In this document: piece after piece, positions 10,470-22,849 of the stretch
How positions within the stretch are numbered: the stretch's first letter is position 1
Layout of the letters: every line of letters begins with the position of its first letter
Source: Sternotherus odoratus
Taxonomy: Eukaryota > Chordata > Testudines > Kinosternidae
DNA: 64,000 bases
NCBI GenBank assembly: GCA_032164245.1
Contig: JAVMKO010000003.1
Coordinates: 93,557,890-93,621,889 of the forward strand
Direction: 5' to 3'
Translations under genes and position numbers: made by a program
The notes under the pieces: generated by a model
What the model was told of the DNA's origin: nothing
What the model saw: only the letters and a program-made list of their open reading frames with translations
Database searches by the model: none

Positions 10470-11097
10470 CTCACCGACACAGTGCCTCCTGCTGGTAGTC
10501 CAGGGAATTAGTTCTCCAGCCCTCAAAGCACCTCCTGGTGGCCAGTGTCTCACTTGCCACTGGCCCCATGTCCCTCCTGGAACCTAGTCCCTCTTTACCT
10601 TGTGGTGCTGCCCCCTGGCAGTGCCACCACACTCTGAGTCTCCCCACCCAGGGGGACCCCGAATATTCTAATCCCCCCTTGCCTCAGTGGCTACTGCCTT
10701 CTAATCCCCCCTTGCCTCAGTGGCTAGTGCCAGTCATCATTTGCCTATCCTCGGGCTGCCCCTCTACAGCCCCAGTACCCTTTTTAGGCCTTGCTCAAGG
10801 CCTGTAGCCTGAGGAGTTGCCAGGCTCAAGCTCCTCTTGCCTTTCCTCAGCCCTGCTCTGTCACCTGCATCCTGAGCTCCCAGGCAGCTAGGCCCTTCTC
10901 CTTCTAAAGCTGGAGGAAGACTCCTTTCAGCTTCTGGGCCACAGCCCTCTTATAAGGACCAGATGAGCCCTAATCGAGCTGGCCACAGCTGTGGCTGCTT
11001 CTCCAATCAGTCTAGATTTGCTGCTTTCCCCAGGCACAGCCCTGTGCAAGGCTGTTTTAACCCTTTTCTGCCGGAGTTGGGAAGCTGCCCCACTACA
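10470..11097 (-). repeat. Probable solo LTR
   Basis: The minus strand begins TGTAGTGGGGCAGC at 11097. A TTATAAG box (plus 10949-10955) lies about 145 bp inside. The segment is much more GC-rich than its flanks and has no protein-like frame. The left edge is approximate and no TSD was found. Inside is a perfect-looking 33-bp tandem duplication (10666-10698 and 10699-10731), beginning TTCTAATCCCCCC. LTR class is inferred. Confidence 0.4.
10666..10731 (+). repeat. 33-bp tandem duplication
   Basis: Two adjacent copies of a unit beginning TTCTAATCCCCCCTTGCC, differing at one position near the end (CTACTGCC versus CTAGTGCC). Confidence 0.85.
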
Positions 11098-11490
11098 GGG
11101 CCTTAGGGTTTTTAAGTGACCGTGAGTGGATAATAAAGCCACTAACTAAGCTTAGAGCAAAGTTGACAAGCATATGGTGAATTTATTTAGGGTAATAGGC
11201 TGAAACCTGGCAAACCTAGTAGTTGAAATAATATTGTGGAGCAATCTGATGAAGAGAACTGATGGTAGCCAGAAATCTAGGCATGCCTAGTGTGAAACTG
11301 GAATTAGAAACAGGACATTTAACTGCATGGGTGGCAAAATCCACTATTTCGAAAAGATATACGAACATGACTATTAATATTTTACCATCTTTTAAACATC
11401 TGTTTTAAAAACTAAATTTGGAGATATTACTTTTTGGATGATTTGACATCATCCTTTGACTTGCTATTGAAACTGCAATCGGTTTGATGT

Positions 11491-11853
11491 ATATATTACA
11501 CTAGCAAAAATACCTGGAGTTGCTCGGGTTCATCGGAGGGGGGGAGGGGGGAGAGAGCTGAGCGAGTGGGGGGGGGGCTGTTGGAGGGGGTATTATTACA
11601 TCATAACTATGTCACAGAAAACAGCAGGTGTTAACCTGCTGCCCAGCTGATGTGAATGGCCTTTAAAGAATTTCACCCCTAGGGGGCATCAGAGGTGAGA
11701 TTTGAAAAAAATTTCAATTCTTACCCTGATTAGGACCCTAAAGCCTATAACTGTACCAAATTTCAAGTCTCTAGCTCAAACGGTCTGGAAGAAGTAAGGG
11801 AACATACATACACGCACGCACGCATACACCATTTGACTTTTATATCTATAGAT
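11491..11853 (+). mobile_element. Possible RTE-type non-LTR tail or related short element
   Basis: It begins ATATATTACACTAGCAAAAATACC and ends TTTTATATCTATAGATT, after CCAAATTTCAAGTCTCTAG, AACGGTCTGGAAGAAG and an ACATACATACACGCACGC microsatellite. That order resembles 3' ends of RTE-like LINEs and derived SINEs. A G-run cluster sits at 11535-11589. Class uncertain. Confidence 0.3.
11535..11589 (+). repeat. G-run cluster (G-quadruplex candidate)
   Basis: Several runs of 5 to 10 G are separated by short spacers, the longest at 11568-11577. Sequence-level candidate only. Confidence 0.5.
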
Positions 11854-13344
11854 TAATTTACTATGAAGCAGTTTGGAAAGAGAATAACTTTCAAGTGCCA
11901 CGCTTGTTCTAGGATTGAAATTTTACGATTCCTTTGTTAATAGCGCAAATCATCCCCGTCTACCCGGGGCATTCTTGAGGGAGTTTCCTGAGGGGAATAC
12001 CAGGGGCTTGGCCAGTCACAGTCTGACTTTCTGTCAGGCTATGTGATTGATTGGACTTATTGGCCCTAAAATTGATTTCGGAGCTGGCAAGTGCCCCACT
12101 TTGGAGACTGCCTCCTCTGGTGGCAGTGACAGCTTTTCCTTACTGAGTGGGGGAGTAGTTTGGAGATGATTTCAGGTTATTTGGTCATATAACAATTATT
12201 TTGAGCATAATTGGTCTAATCCCATATGCTTTTCTTTTGTGAGTCAAGCATTTATTGTATTCGGGTATTTTAACATTGCCATTAGTTGAGCATTGTGTAA
12301 TTTTTACAGGAGGGAAATTTTAAGTCAATTTTGTCTCAAAGTTTGAGAGGAGAGAAGATATTGTCTTTAATTCACAAAGCCACCTCTTGCCCAGGTAAGT
12401 GATATCCACCAATATAGACTGCTCTAAACCTTCTTTAAGAGTGGAGAGGGTGATGCATGTGGTCTAACCCTTCCATCCAGCATTGTGTGTACAGACGACT
12501 CGATGAGCTAAGGAAGAAAATTTTGATCTCACAGTCCCTAAATAAGGTTGGATCAAAAAAGTAGTTTATGGTTGGGATGAGCATCTGTAAGTACTTTTTC
12601 CTCTAAAAGCCATGCATTTTTCTTTATTTGATCAGTATGCAGTTAGTAAAAGTTGTGGTCTCCATGCCAGAAATTCAACTAAGCATGACCTACTTATCTA
12701 CAAGGTCCTTTGGGCAACAAAATCTTAATTCTTACTGTGGAAGAATTACTTTTTTTTACTATTTAGGGTTATTTTAGTTACTATTTTTATTTATCTTTCA
12801 CTTTTTTAATTGATATCCATATTTATATTGTAGAGTTCTTAGAATTAAACAATTTAAATTCCCAAGAATTATACTATAGAATTGTTTTAATCCCTAGGAC
12901 AGATAAAGTAGAATTTATTCAATGCAAAATACCGGTTCATATTCCAATTGTGCCAATTTTTGAGTTCCCTTGTTTTCATTGGTGTTCTGGTGGAGTCACT
13001 TAAACATTATAAAATAATGCACAGACTTCTGAAATGTAAAGGACAGAACATATTGGGATTCCCATATCCAGAACTGAGTGATCACTTTTGAGATGCTATT
13101 TCCAGTCTTCATTTATGACACTAAACCTCTCAATTTAAAAGATGTTAATCCCTATTCTGACCTATCTGAAAGCTATAGTGTATAATTTTCCCCCATCAGT
13201 ATCTTCAGACAAATTGTTTTCAAAGTTAACTTTTAATTAAGCACAAGGGTGAGATTCTGAACATCACAATGCATTGAAATGTAAGTCTGTGTAGTGGTTT
13301 AAGGATGCACCTTTAGAGTATGGTTGCACACCACATGAAATGCA
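11854..13344. other. No recognised feature
   Basis: AT-rich anonymous sequence. No repeat family or coding frame is recognised. Confidence 0.4.
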
Positions 13345-13425
13345 AACTCTTTGGGGCAGGGACTGTTTTTGTTTGTTTGTACAGTGTCTAGTACAATGAG
13401 GCCCTGGACTTCTAGGTGCCAACAT
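13345..13425 (+). repeat. SINE 3' tail relic
   Basis: CTCTTTGGGGCAGGGACTG, a GTTTGTACAGTGTCTAGTACAATG segment and CTTCTAGGTGCC follow in the order of a widespread amniote SINE 3' domain. Related tails appear near 16180, 38835 and 58035. Confidence 0.5.
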
Positions 13426-16174
13426 AACACAAGAAATGTCATTCCTACAGTCTAATGTGAGAGCATTCAAGGAGGCAGTGATGCAGCATAAAAGATGTGA
13501 CAAACTCTACTCAGTAAGCAGAAAAGTCATTCTTTTATATATCTTTTCTTTGCACAAATCCATCTATGGTTCTGATATATGAGTTCCCAGTTCCTTGGGT
13601 TAGGCTGAATTCAGTAATTTGCCTTTTCCAACAGTGCCATAACCCACTGATAAACTCCGTGCTTTTAGAGACTGTAGAGTGTGACTTGTCCATCAAACTA
13701 TAATACAGCCTCCAGAGTTTCAGATAGAACAAATAATTTTCTGGCAAAAGCTGTGTGTTGGTGCGTACCTTACATATGATGTTAGCCTTCCTGGGTGATG
13801 GGTGCAATTAGAACCTGAATAGACTCCTACATGCAGGAGACTCTGGAGAGACCACTGAGAAAAGAGGACAGTATGGCTGGGACTGTCTGTCAAGACAGCG
13901 GGGGAATGGGAATGTGGGTGGGGGAACACCAAACTTAGAAACAAGCACTCACTGGAGAAATCTGACAAAGTTAGACCTGCCTAGGTTGCCATCAGATGAA
14001 AGGAACCCTCCATTTAAGTTAGACGTGTGTAGACTTATTTTAAAATCCCTTTTCTTCAAATACTTTTTTTCCTACTGTTAAAATAAACAATAATTTAGTT
14101 TTAACATGGTTGTTTGGCCATTATAGACCTCTGCTCACACACTTCTGAAAGGAACAATTGCTCTGTCAGAGCTGAAGGGTAAGTAGGATGGAATCACAGA
14201 GTACTGTAGCCCAGAGCCTGGTCAAAGAGTAGGGGTATTGTGAAATTCCACCCTGAGATAGGTACAGGCATGAGGCCTGACAATTGAGGGACTGAACTCA
14301 GGATATATATACACAGCATCTGAGACTGACCTGCCCAGTCGGGGTTCACAGACTCGGGCTAGTGAGACTCACGCTATCATGTGTAGACAGTGCTTTGACA
14401 TTGCAGTTTGTGCTGCAGCTTGAACGAGAGTCCGAGCTCCACCCTGAGCCTCAACATCAGAACATGGTCTATGAATGCCACTATTTTTAGCATGCTAATA
14501 TAAACCTGCTTGCACAAATCTGTGGATCTGGGCTGGGAGGCTCACTCCCAGAGGCCATGTGGACATACCCTCAGAGACCAGGAACGGGCTGGAGATGCAG
14601 CTAACTCTATGACCATCAGAGATCTCATGGTTTGATATGGGTAGGAGAAAAATGTTCCCTTGGACATTTGAGTTCAAAGCTGAATTTGAAGCGATTTGGT
14701 TCATAGCCTGTTCCTTGTAAATTGAAGTGCAAGTTTCAGTTTTGGACTAGCCTCCTGAACAAAATGCTTCATACACCTCCACTTAATCCTGGACTAGATT
14801 CTGACCTCAAATTACATCTTTGTAAATTCTGAGAAACTTTTAGATTTATGCTAGTGTAAGAGATGAGAAACTGACCCTTCATTCCATATACCAGTATGCT
14901 TTTGTCTCACACTTATTAAAATTTGTAAGGCAGATATTTGAAAGATTCATTAAAAGGATTTCTCTTACAAAAGCACATTTCAGACTCTTAAGCAATTCAT
15001 TGATTTTACTGAGAAAATCCATAGATTGCTTTATATCAGCATGCTAAAGTCTAAACTATCCCTATTGACTAGCTCAGTGGACTGTTGAAAGTTGGTTTCT
15101 AACTAAATGAAAAACAGCTTGTCCTCCATGGCTCCTTATTAAGAGCTCTTGATACAAAATGACAAAATCCATGCCACAAATTTAGAAGAGAATATACTCC
15201 ATAGTGTGTATATGAGACTCTTTATGAAAATCTGATGTTTAAGATATAACATAAAATTATTGATTGGAGTACAATAGTGTAATTGGAAATGGCAGTGGTG
15301 TACGTTCTCTGTGTTAAAGTGTTTTCTATTGCAGAAATCTTGGGAGATAATGAAGGTCTCGGTACAATATTAAATCTAAAATGGGATCAGGCAGTTTTTC
15401 TTCTGTCATGGAACTAAGTTTTTGTAATTCTTAGCATAGCTGAAGTTGGATAAATAAATGAAATTTGCAGGAATGTAGTGCTTTTCATCCACACAGGATT
15501 GTAGTGCTTTTCATCCACACAGGATTGAAAAAAAAAATCTCTTTTAAGATTAAAGGTACTGTAATATATTGAAGGATGAGTGTGTGGGGATTTGATATAC
15601 ATTACTTATTATTCCATAAGGAGTCATTCAGAACCCAGCTGAAAGAGGCAAACTCACAGAACAGTTGATCAAAGAGCTCTTCATTCTGGGACTAAAAATA
15701 TTTTGTAGTAGTTGTGCCTTTCCTGCTAACTCATTTATGTAGCCAATGTAAATGGGACATTTCCTCAGATGACCCTTTGAGTATCGATGGTTATTAGTCT
15801 GTTCCTTTTTTTTAAAAAAAAAAATTCTCTTATGAAGGAAGGAGCAAGTCCCAGAAGGATATCTGGGGAGAAATAATCGGGCCCTCTGTAGGGAATTACA
15901 TAGAATTTTGGGTTCTAGTGATCTGTTTAATGAGTATGTTGGCATTCTTTCATAAAACTTAATAATGAAGCTGATGAAGTTGGCTTGGAAAACAACTCCT
16001 CACTCATTCTGTCTGTCAGTAATATTGGAGCATGGCAAAGTTCTGCTTGGCCAGTCACCGGAATATATTTTTTGACTAATGGTACATCACCAGGCTACTT
16101 ATGATGGAAAACAGAGTGATGATGTTCTTTTTGCTTGACTTGGTACATTTTCAGAACTACTTGGTCCAGTTTTA
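13426..16174. other. No gene; a 26-bp tandem duplication
   Basis: Anonymous sequence. Fragments near 14340-14460 (GTGTAGACAGTGC, GTCCGAGCTCCACCC) resemble the GTCTACAC-type MITEs. The one clear structure is a 26-bp direct duplication at 15474-15525. Confidence 0.4.
15474..15525 (+). repeat. 26-bp tandem duplication
   Basis: The unit TGTAGTGCTTTTCATCCACA... occurs twice back to back (15474-15499 and 15500-15525) without visible differences, so it is probably recent. Confidence 0.85.
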
Positions 16175-16530
16175 GTATTAATTATTTATTTGTGTCATAG
16201 GCATGCCCGGAGGCCCCACTCATATTTGGCACTCATTGTGCTAGCAGGGGTTCTCAAACTGGGGGTCGGGACCCCTGACGGGGTCATGAGGTTATTACAT
16301 GGGGAGTTGCGAGCTGTCAGCCTTCTCCCCAAGCCCCACTTTTCCTCCAGCATTTATAATGGTGTTAAATATGATTTAAAATTGTTTTTCATTTAGAAGG
16401 GGGGGGTCACACTCAAAGGCTTGCTATGTGAAATGGGTCATCAGTACAAAAGTTTGAGAACCACTATGCAAGGTGTTGTGCAAACATATAAAGAGCAGAG
16501 ATCCTTCTAAGTTTGTACTATAAGTCAGCA
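16175..16530 (-). repeat. SINE tail split by a hAT insertion
   Basis: Left part (to 16244) reads CATGCCCGGAGGCCCCACTCAT...CATTGTGCTAG, right part (from 16465) GTGTTGTGCAAACATATAAAGAG. Joined around one TSD copy, they match the reverse of the SINE 3' domain seen at 13345. The host repeat is therefore older than the inserted hAT. Confidence 0.55.
16245..16464 (+). mobile_element. hAT-type MITE (CAGGGGTTCTCAAACT family)
   Basis: The left end CAGGGGTTCTCAAACT and right end AGTTTGAGAACCAC share a 12-bp inverted match. Flanks TGTGCTAG (16237-16244) and TATGCAAG (16465-16472) agree at 6 of 8 positions, as expected for an aged 8-bp hAT TSD. About 220 bp and non-coding. A second, inverted copy of the family is at 28741-28967. 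Confidence 0.75.
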
Positions 16531-17384
16531 TTCTCTATCTTGATGGACTAGTCAGAGAATAAAGTTACAGCAGGAATGAGATATTTAGTATGGTGGTCTT
16601 ACGCTCCTTAGTCTGGGGGATAGAAGTTTAATTCCCAGTTTTTTGGTTACATGGTAATTCATAAAAATCCTGCCACACTCTGAAGGCCCCTAAACTCACT
16701 CGGCACCTAAGATTTCAGGGTAATAGTTCCCTCAGTAACTAAGTTTCTGCCTATCACTGTGTGCACTGATGCTTCCCTCTAGTATTCTAGATACTTATCT
16801 CCTGCCTAAACCCCAGAGCAGAGATGTAACTAGGCATTTTAGCACCCAGGATGAGCAAGCATATTCACACTCCCTATGTTTTTTCCCCATCATTTTCCCA
16901 CCCATTTTTCACCCCCATGACTTTGTGTCCTGGACAGCTACCCTGCTCACTCTGCCCTGGTTACGGCCCTTCCCCCGAGCATTTCAAAACCCAAGGGAAG
17001 ATAGGTGTTTGGCTGCCTAAATTGCATATAGGGCTCAATGCAGTAGATATGCTCATAAACTGAACCATTGGATTGGATCTGAATCATAATCTAGCCACGG
17101 GAGGTGGTGGTGTTATGGGGGGGGAGGGGTATGTGTGTGTGAGAGAGAGACAGAGACACAGAGAGAAAATGGGAATGACTCTGTACCCTAGCTGTCAAAG
17201 GATGGGTGTGGGAGGTGAGAGGCATTGCGTCCAGTTCCCTTGCTCCAACCTCTCTCATTATTTATCCACTGTGGAATAGCTTCAACAGAAGAGACCGAGG
17301 GAGTCTCTACATCAGAATCTCTATTAGAGCACTCTCCTGAGAGATAGGCTTTAAACAGGGGCTTTCTTTCTTGGCTTCTCGCAC
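16531..17384. other. No gene; GA-rich simple repeat
   Basis: Contains a GAGAGAGACAGAGACACAGAG low-complexity patch at 17140-17167. Otherwise anonymous. Confidence 0.4.
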
Positions 17385-17447
17385 AGATGGGGACATTGAA
17401 CCTTGGTCTTCCACTTCCTAGGCGAGTGCTCTAAACACTGGGCTAAG
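17385..17447 (-). repeat. tRNA-derived SINE head, minus strand
   Basis: On the minus strand TAGCCCAGTGTTTAGAG (plus 17429-17445) fits an A box and GGTTCAATGTCC (plus 17391-17402) a B box, with TAGGAAGTGGAAGACC between. Same family as 27523-27574 and 48284-48338. Confidence 0.6.
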
Positions 17448-18954
17448 TTATCAGGTGGGAGGTGGCACCACATCTTTCTCCTGGTGTTTTATATGGAGTA
17501 AGGCAGCCACCTTACTCATTTCCACAAGAAACTACTTAGGTGCCTAAACTGGCTTACTGCAGGAGGCTGGTTCCTGTTTGTGGCTTGTTAATCAGAGCAC
17601 TATCTGTGAGGGAAGGGAAGGGCTTAGCATACACCTGGACATTGGCAGTTCCCATTGGTTACTTTAGGAAGCTTCCTGCTAGCACGCTGTCTTTTGTGAA
17701 TTGCACTGTATGGCACTTATCTCTGCCCATTCATTGTATAAGGAGTCTAGGTGTTTAACTCAGGCTTTGTGGGTTACACTGTTGTTCCTGCGATTTTCTA
17801 GGTACCTAAAAGTTAGGGGCTTCAATGATCAGCACATTGTCTCCTCCTACTCACACAAAGATTTCTTCAGATTTTGGCTTCATTGTTCCTTTTTCTTTTT
17901 CCAAACCCCCCCCCCCCCACTCCCCCGCCAAACAATTTCCGGTCACTATCTTCCTCCAGCTTTCTGGATAATTTCTCTTCAGCCGCTGTTCTTACCTTAG
18001 CAACTGCCTTTTTAGCCTCTTTTTTCTTCCCATTTGTACGTATTTTTATTGCCTCAGTCTTATGACCTGCTTCCTCAAGCTCGTTGAGTTATTCTTTTTA
18101 ACTTTCCTTGCACATAAGATTTTTATCACCAGTGTGTTCTCTGTAACCACCCATCTTACCACTCGATTTGTGATGTTTCCTCCCTTCCCTAATGGAATAT
18201 ACTTTAAACTTCTTCTATTCATCCTCCCCTTGCTTCATTATCTTTAGCAAAGCATGGCAACTTTCCTTTGTTTTGGCAAAACTCTTTCTTTTCTGCCACT
18301 TACATAGCCACAAATCACAATTTCTTCCTCAATTTAATCTTCTTTCCTGTTTTCGCAGGTTTCCATCAGGTTTTAGCTACTCATTTGATATTAATATCAA
18401 ATTATCAGTGAACTGACAATGGGTGAAATACTTCTCTTTGTGAGCTAGACAGAGATGGATGTCAATTAACATCTAGAAAAACATTTCAGGAAAGCTCTTC
18501 CTTATCGTCAGTCATAATGTCTGTTAGTTTTATCATATTTTTGGAAAATATAATTACTGAACTATCTAGCATGTGTATGGAACACTAACGTCTGCTGGAT
18601 GGGAGTGATTCCAATAAGAATCTTGCATAAGTAAACATTCTTTGGATTGAGCCATATGCCCCTTCATCTGAATTCAGCAGTTCTGTCCTTTTAGTGGTTT
18701 TGACCTACATCAAGACTTGCACAGAAGGCATAGAAAGTTTTCTCCAAGTTTATATTTTTTAGCAAAGGAAGAATGTTGTGTTTTCATTTTTCAGTGTTGC
18801 CAACTCGCTCTGCTTGTTTGCTGCAGCCCACCTGCTTTGTCCTAGAATGAATACTTAAAGGGTTTATAAAAGGATCCATGATGATTAACCCTAGAGAGGT
18901 GGTAGAGTGAGAGAAAAAATATTTCCAAAGGCTGTTAAATGAGAAGAGAGCACT
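17448..18954. other. No gene; pyrimidine-rich stretch
   Basis: 17860-18380 is strongly T/C-rich on the plus strand and includes a C run near 17907-17917. The hydrophobic-looking frames there are by-products of T-rich sequence. Confidence 0.4.
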
Positions 18955-19192
18955 GTGATTGCAAGCACCATGGACAATTATGGAGAGCTTCAAAAGATAT
19001 TAATATCCATAGAGGAGACAGAAGAAGCGTGGGATAAAATGAAGAAAGGTAAAGCAACTGATGAAGATGAGATAACTGTTGATATGATCAAAGCAGTTGG
19101 AGATACTGGAGTAAAATGGCTTCATAGACTACTGGGTTTGCTGGGATCAAGCTAGAATACCAAATGCCTCTTTGAAAGAGTAAGAGTGATGC

Positions 19193-19200
19193 AAATTATC
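19193..19200 (+). repeat. TSD of MITE, left
   Basis: AAATTATC, repeated exactly at 19429-19436. Confidence 0.9.
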
Positions 19201-19428
19201 CAGGGCCGGCGACATAAATTTTGGGGCCCTGTACTCTGATCGTTTGTGGGCCCCCCCGGCCGGTCTCCTGCCGCCTGTGCCCTGCCCCGCCCGGGCCTAC
19301 GTGGGTCACCCACTGGGTCCCGCTGCTCTGGACGTGACTCGCTCGGAGGGGAAGATGGAGCGACGCACCCCCTTAAGTCCGGGGCCCGGTACAGCTGTAC
19401 CCGTAGTACCCCCCTGTTGCCGGCCCTG
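19201..19428 (-). mobile_element. hAT-type MITE (CAGGGCCGGC family), copy 1
   Basis: Starts CAGGGCCGGCGAC and ends GTTGCCGGCCCTG: near-perfect inverted termini bounded by an exact 8-bp TSD, AAATTATC. GC-rich non-coding body. Its right part contains GGTACAGCTGTACCCGTAGTACC, the reverse of the left part of copy 2 at 23948, so the two copies are in opposite orientation. It lies inside the decayed LINE RT, so it inserted later than that LINE. Confidence 0.88.
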
Positions 19429-20300
19429 AAATTATCCAGATACATATCAGAATATCACCCTGTTAGGTAAGTCCTTGAGAGAGCTTGAGAGGCAAGGTTG
19501 AGGTGCAAGTTAGAGAAAAATATAGAAGAGGAGCAACATCGCTTTAAGAAGGAAAGAAGTAATATATATATATACATGCAATAGTTGCAATGAGTCAGAA
19601 GTTTGAAAGAACGATAAATGGTATATAGAATGTATTGATTTTGAGAAACCATATGATTTAGTTTTGTAGGAATTGGTGTTTGAAGTATTTAGATAGATAG
19701 GAGGGGTACTTCGAAAAGTGGAGATGATAGAGGAGCTATACAGAGGGTCGAACTAAGGTGGTAACACTATAATGTCAGAGTTTTGAGGAGGTGGTGGGAT
19801 TGAGACAAGGCACTGTACTGAGTGCACCTCTCTTCATCCTATTTATGGAATTCATTAGTAGAAGAACCAAACCTTTGGACACACAGAGACCATTAATGTA
19901 AGCTGACAATCTGGCCCTTTTGGCTGACAGCAAAGAGGAACTTGTAAATGTGGTATCAGAGTGGTCATCTGTGTTTGAAGATAAACAAATAAAATTGAAG
20001 TTATGCAAATAGAGAAGGAGAAGAGATTTTGATTGACATTTAAGGGGAGCAGCTAACACAGAAGAAAAAAAAATGTGTACTTGGGAAATACACTTAATGC
20101 CATCAGAGGGGGATTTGGAGAGCTGAAAAGAAGAACTCCGTGTGCATGGGTGACAGTGAAAAAAGTAGCAGAAGTACTTGGGTGGGTAAACTGAATGTGC
20201 ATGGAAGTAATCAGGAGAAAGATTAAATTAGGGGAAGGGTGCAGCGGGCTGGACACATGGTAAGAATGGGAGAAGAACAACCAGCAAAGAAAGCAGGGAG

Positions 20301-22440
20301 GTAAAGGACAGCAAAACAGGATATGGAAGGGGTGTGGCCTTGGTGGAAGGGGTGGAGTGGGGACAGGGTCTCAGGCAAAGAGGGGGTCAAGCACCCCCAG
20401 GGAAACCAGAAAGTCGGTGCCTCTGACTCTTATTTCATATGCAGTTGACACACTAAGAAAGTTCAGGAATTTTCATCACAAACTGGATAGCCACAACTAA
20501 AAATTCAGAAAGCGAAGAACAAACTACCCCAATGTTGTCTGTAACTAGATGGTCCAGAGAGAGATTTTAGGGAGTTGAAGAATAGAGCCCACCATGTGAG
20601 GAAAATAACTCCCAGATCAACAGCTGTGTTAAAAACAATGAGGAGTCTGGTGGCACCTGCGTTTGTCAGTGAACATTGAAGGTAATAAGACAAAGGCATT
20701 TTTTTCCTAAGACATTACATAATCCATCTTAAAATACCAGAAGTGGTGTTGGAGATGGTGGGAAATCAGAGTTTGTGATGAGTGGTGGCACATGTGACAC
20801 TAGGAGTGATGGTGTGGAGGAACCAATAGAATGAGTAGGCTGAGTGAGCAGTGTTGATGCATGAAGTTGGCAGAGCGTGAGTGAGATAACTAAGTGGTTG
20901 TGGAAAAAAAGACAATGGAGCTTAGCATGATTTTTTTGCCAGCTCATTGAGCATGCTAGCTTCTGCCACTAGCCTCATACTTGCCTTAGTTAGCTAGTTG
21001 TTTGCTTGCAGTGCTGACTCAGTTACTGCACCTGGAATTATCTAGTAAAATAAACTGGAATAACAATATATAAATGCTGGTCAGACAACAGTTTCAAAAC
21101 CAAGTAGTTAAACTGGTCATGGACAGATGAGTAGGATAAGGCATTTTGGAAATCAGCAGTAGAAGGGAGCTAGTGAAAAGCCAATATATGATTTAATCTT
21201 ACTTCTAAATCATCTACAAGTACCATGGCAATAAAGACCTACCTTTTAAACTGTCCCAAACCCAATGAAACCATGTATGTCTTATCACTGCTCATAGAAC
21301 GTAAATACTTACTCATTTCCTTGCATATGATGCTACTTGATCTTACACTATAAAGTGTGGGCTTTGCATTCTTTTCTTGTGCTGCATGGCATGCATTGAG
21401 TATAAATCAATGATCTTAGCTGATTAGTGTAATAATTTAAAATCCAAAGGACAATTGCTGGGCAAAGGAGGATCCTGTGAATGTATCTGCTATGTGGAAA
21501 ATGTATTCAAAGTTTGTCTGATCTGCTGTAAATCACAGAAATTCTAGAGTGCTGTAGTGTGTTCCTTCTAGAACATAAAGCTAATTGGTGAAAAAAGAAA
21601 CCTGACTTATAAACCTCTGAACATAGGAATTTACAAGCAGAATGCTGACCAGACACTGCATCACGAGGGCATAAAATGAGTTGCTATAACTTGGTTCAGA
21701 TAAATAATGTAGTAAGTAACAGGAAAGCTACTTAATGGTAAATGGGATTTTCATGCATACAGTACGTGAAAAGAGTGTTTTGTGGATAGAGATGCTGTTT
21801 ATTCATGTGTCCCAAATACCTTTCATAGCACACTGGAATCCATTATTTTGATTAGATGAATGTAGGTGGAAGTTGTTTTGCTTCTAATTCTTCTGTGAAC
21901 AGTAGGGCTGGAGGTACATTACCCGATAATCATGTTTGTGCTTCTGTTTTGTTTTGAAGCCTCTGGCTAAGTTGGTCAGGCCAGTCTGAGTTAATAATGC
22001 CTATTATGGTAAGAACTGTTGCAGCTTTTTAAACCTGGGAAGAATGCTGCTGCTTTAGTACTTTGACACTTTGTGCAATGAGATTAAATAGAGGCAGATA
22101 AAACCCATCCTTGTGTAGTGTTTTTATCAGAAACAGACACAATCCACCAACTACTGATACTGCCATGACAGTTGGGAAGGCAGACTCTAATCTAATGCAA
22201 AATATATATATGCACACTGATAAAATACATGCAATGTAAATGAAACCTAAATGTGGCTGCACCTAAGAGCTTGTCTTAGATCAACTTCCACTATTACAGG
22301 CCTGTTTCTTTCAGGAAAGGGCTCAGCAAAAGAGTTCAGCTGTTTCTCAGAATGAGGCTAGGAAACATACCTTGGTTTGCCTCTGTTAATTTTTTTTACT
22401 GCCCTTTTATTTCATTTCACTGGACGTGGGTGGGGGGTAT
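20301..22440. other. No gene; repeat fragments only
   Basis: 20320-20420 (GGGGTGTGGCC..., AAGCACCCCCAGGGAAACC) resembles a common reptilian repeat. 20637-20662 (AATGAGGAGTCTGGTGGCACC) resembles a divergent PLE terminal fragment. The rest is anonymous AT-rich DNA. Confidence 0.35.
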
Positions 22441-22710
22441 AATAGGCCAGGGGTGGCTAAGCCTCCCCAAAAAGGATGCAGTGCACTTCCCTTTGGTCTG
22501 CCCCATTTGGAGTGCCACCGCCGAAAGAGCTCCCAGGCCATGGCCCCACCCATGCTCCATCCCGAGGCCCCACTTCCACGGCCTGGTCTTGACCCTGACC
22601 ACAATGCAACCCTTTCTGTCCCCGCTCCACCTCTTTCTCTAAGGCCCCCACACCCATGCATCTCCACACTTTCCCCCCCGTGGCCTCCCATCCACCTCTC
22701 ATGCTTCTCC

Positions 22711-22849
22711 GCTGCTTCTAGGGTGACCAGACAGCAAGTGTGAAAAATCAGGATGGGGGTGAGGGACAATAGGAGCCTATATAAGAAAAAGCCCCAAATA
22801 TTGGGACTGTCACTATAAAATCGGGACATCTGGTCACCCTAGCTGCTTC
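22711..22849 (+). mobile_element. Short hAT MITE with TSDs
   Basis: The 123-bp element (22719-22841) has perfect 13-bp TIRs (TAGGGTGACCAGA at the left and its reverse complement at the right), flanked by an exact 8-bp TSD, GCTGCTTC (22711-22718, 22842-22849). It also contains an AAAATCGGGAC/GTGAAAAATCAGGA pair of imperfect inverted segments. Non-coding. It interrupts a C-rich repeat that runs on both sides (about 22450-23150). Confidence 0.9.

Larger units (their letters stand above)
18955..20300 (+). pseudogene. Decayed LINE reverse transcriptase
   Basis: Several frames carry RT-like text. MKKGKATDEDEITVDMIKA (frame from 18970) matches the conserved GKA-x-x-DEI stretch at the N-terminus of LINE RTs, followed by GDTGVKWLHRLL. 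Past the inserted MITE come an IDFEKPYDLV-like segment near 19640, a GTVLSAPLF-like segment near 19810, and ADNLALLADSKEELVNVV (from 19903), where the second catalytic Asp is read as Asn. Multiple frameshifts and stops are present and the copy is dead. The clade is probably RTE-like or a related APE-type LINE; I cannot resolve it. Confidence 0.7.

Noticed and set aside
10666..10731. CRISPR-like or satellite array
   Set aside because: Only two adjacent 33-bp copies with no spacers; a simple tandem duplication in a vertebrate-type genome.
22407..22829. 140-codon minus-strand frame
   Set aside because: GC-rich low-stop region running through a MITE with TSDs; no motif and glycine-rich random composition.
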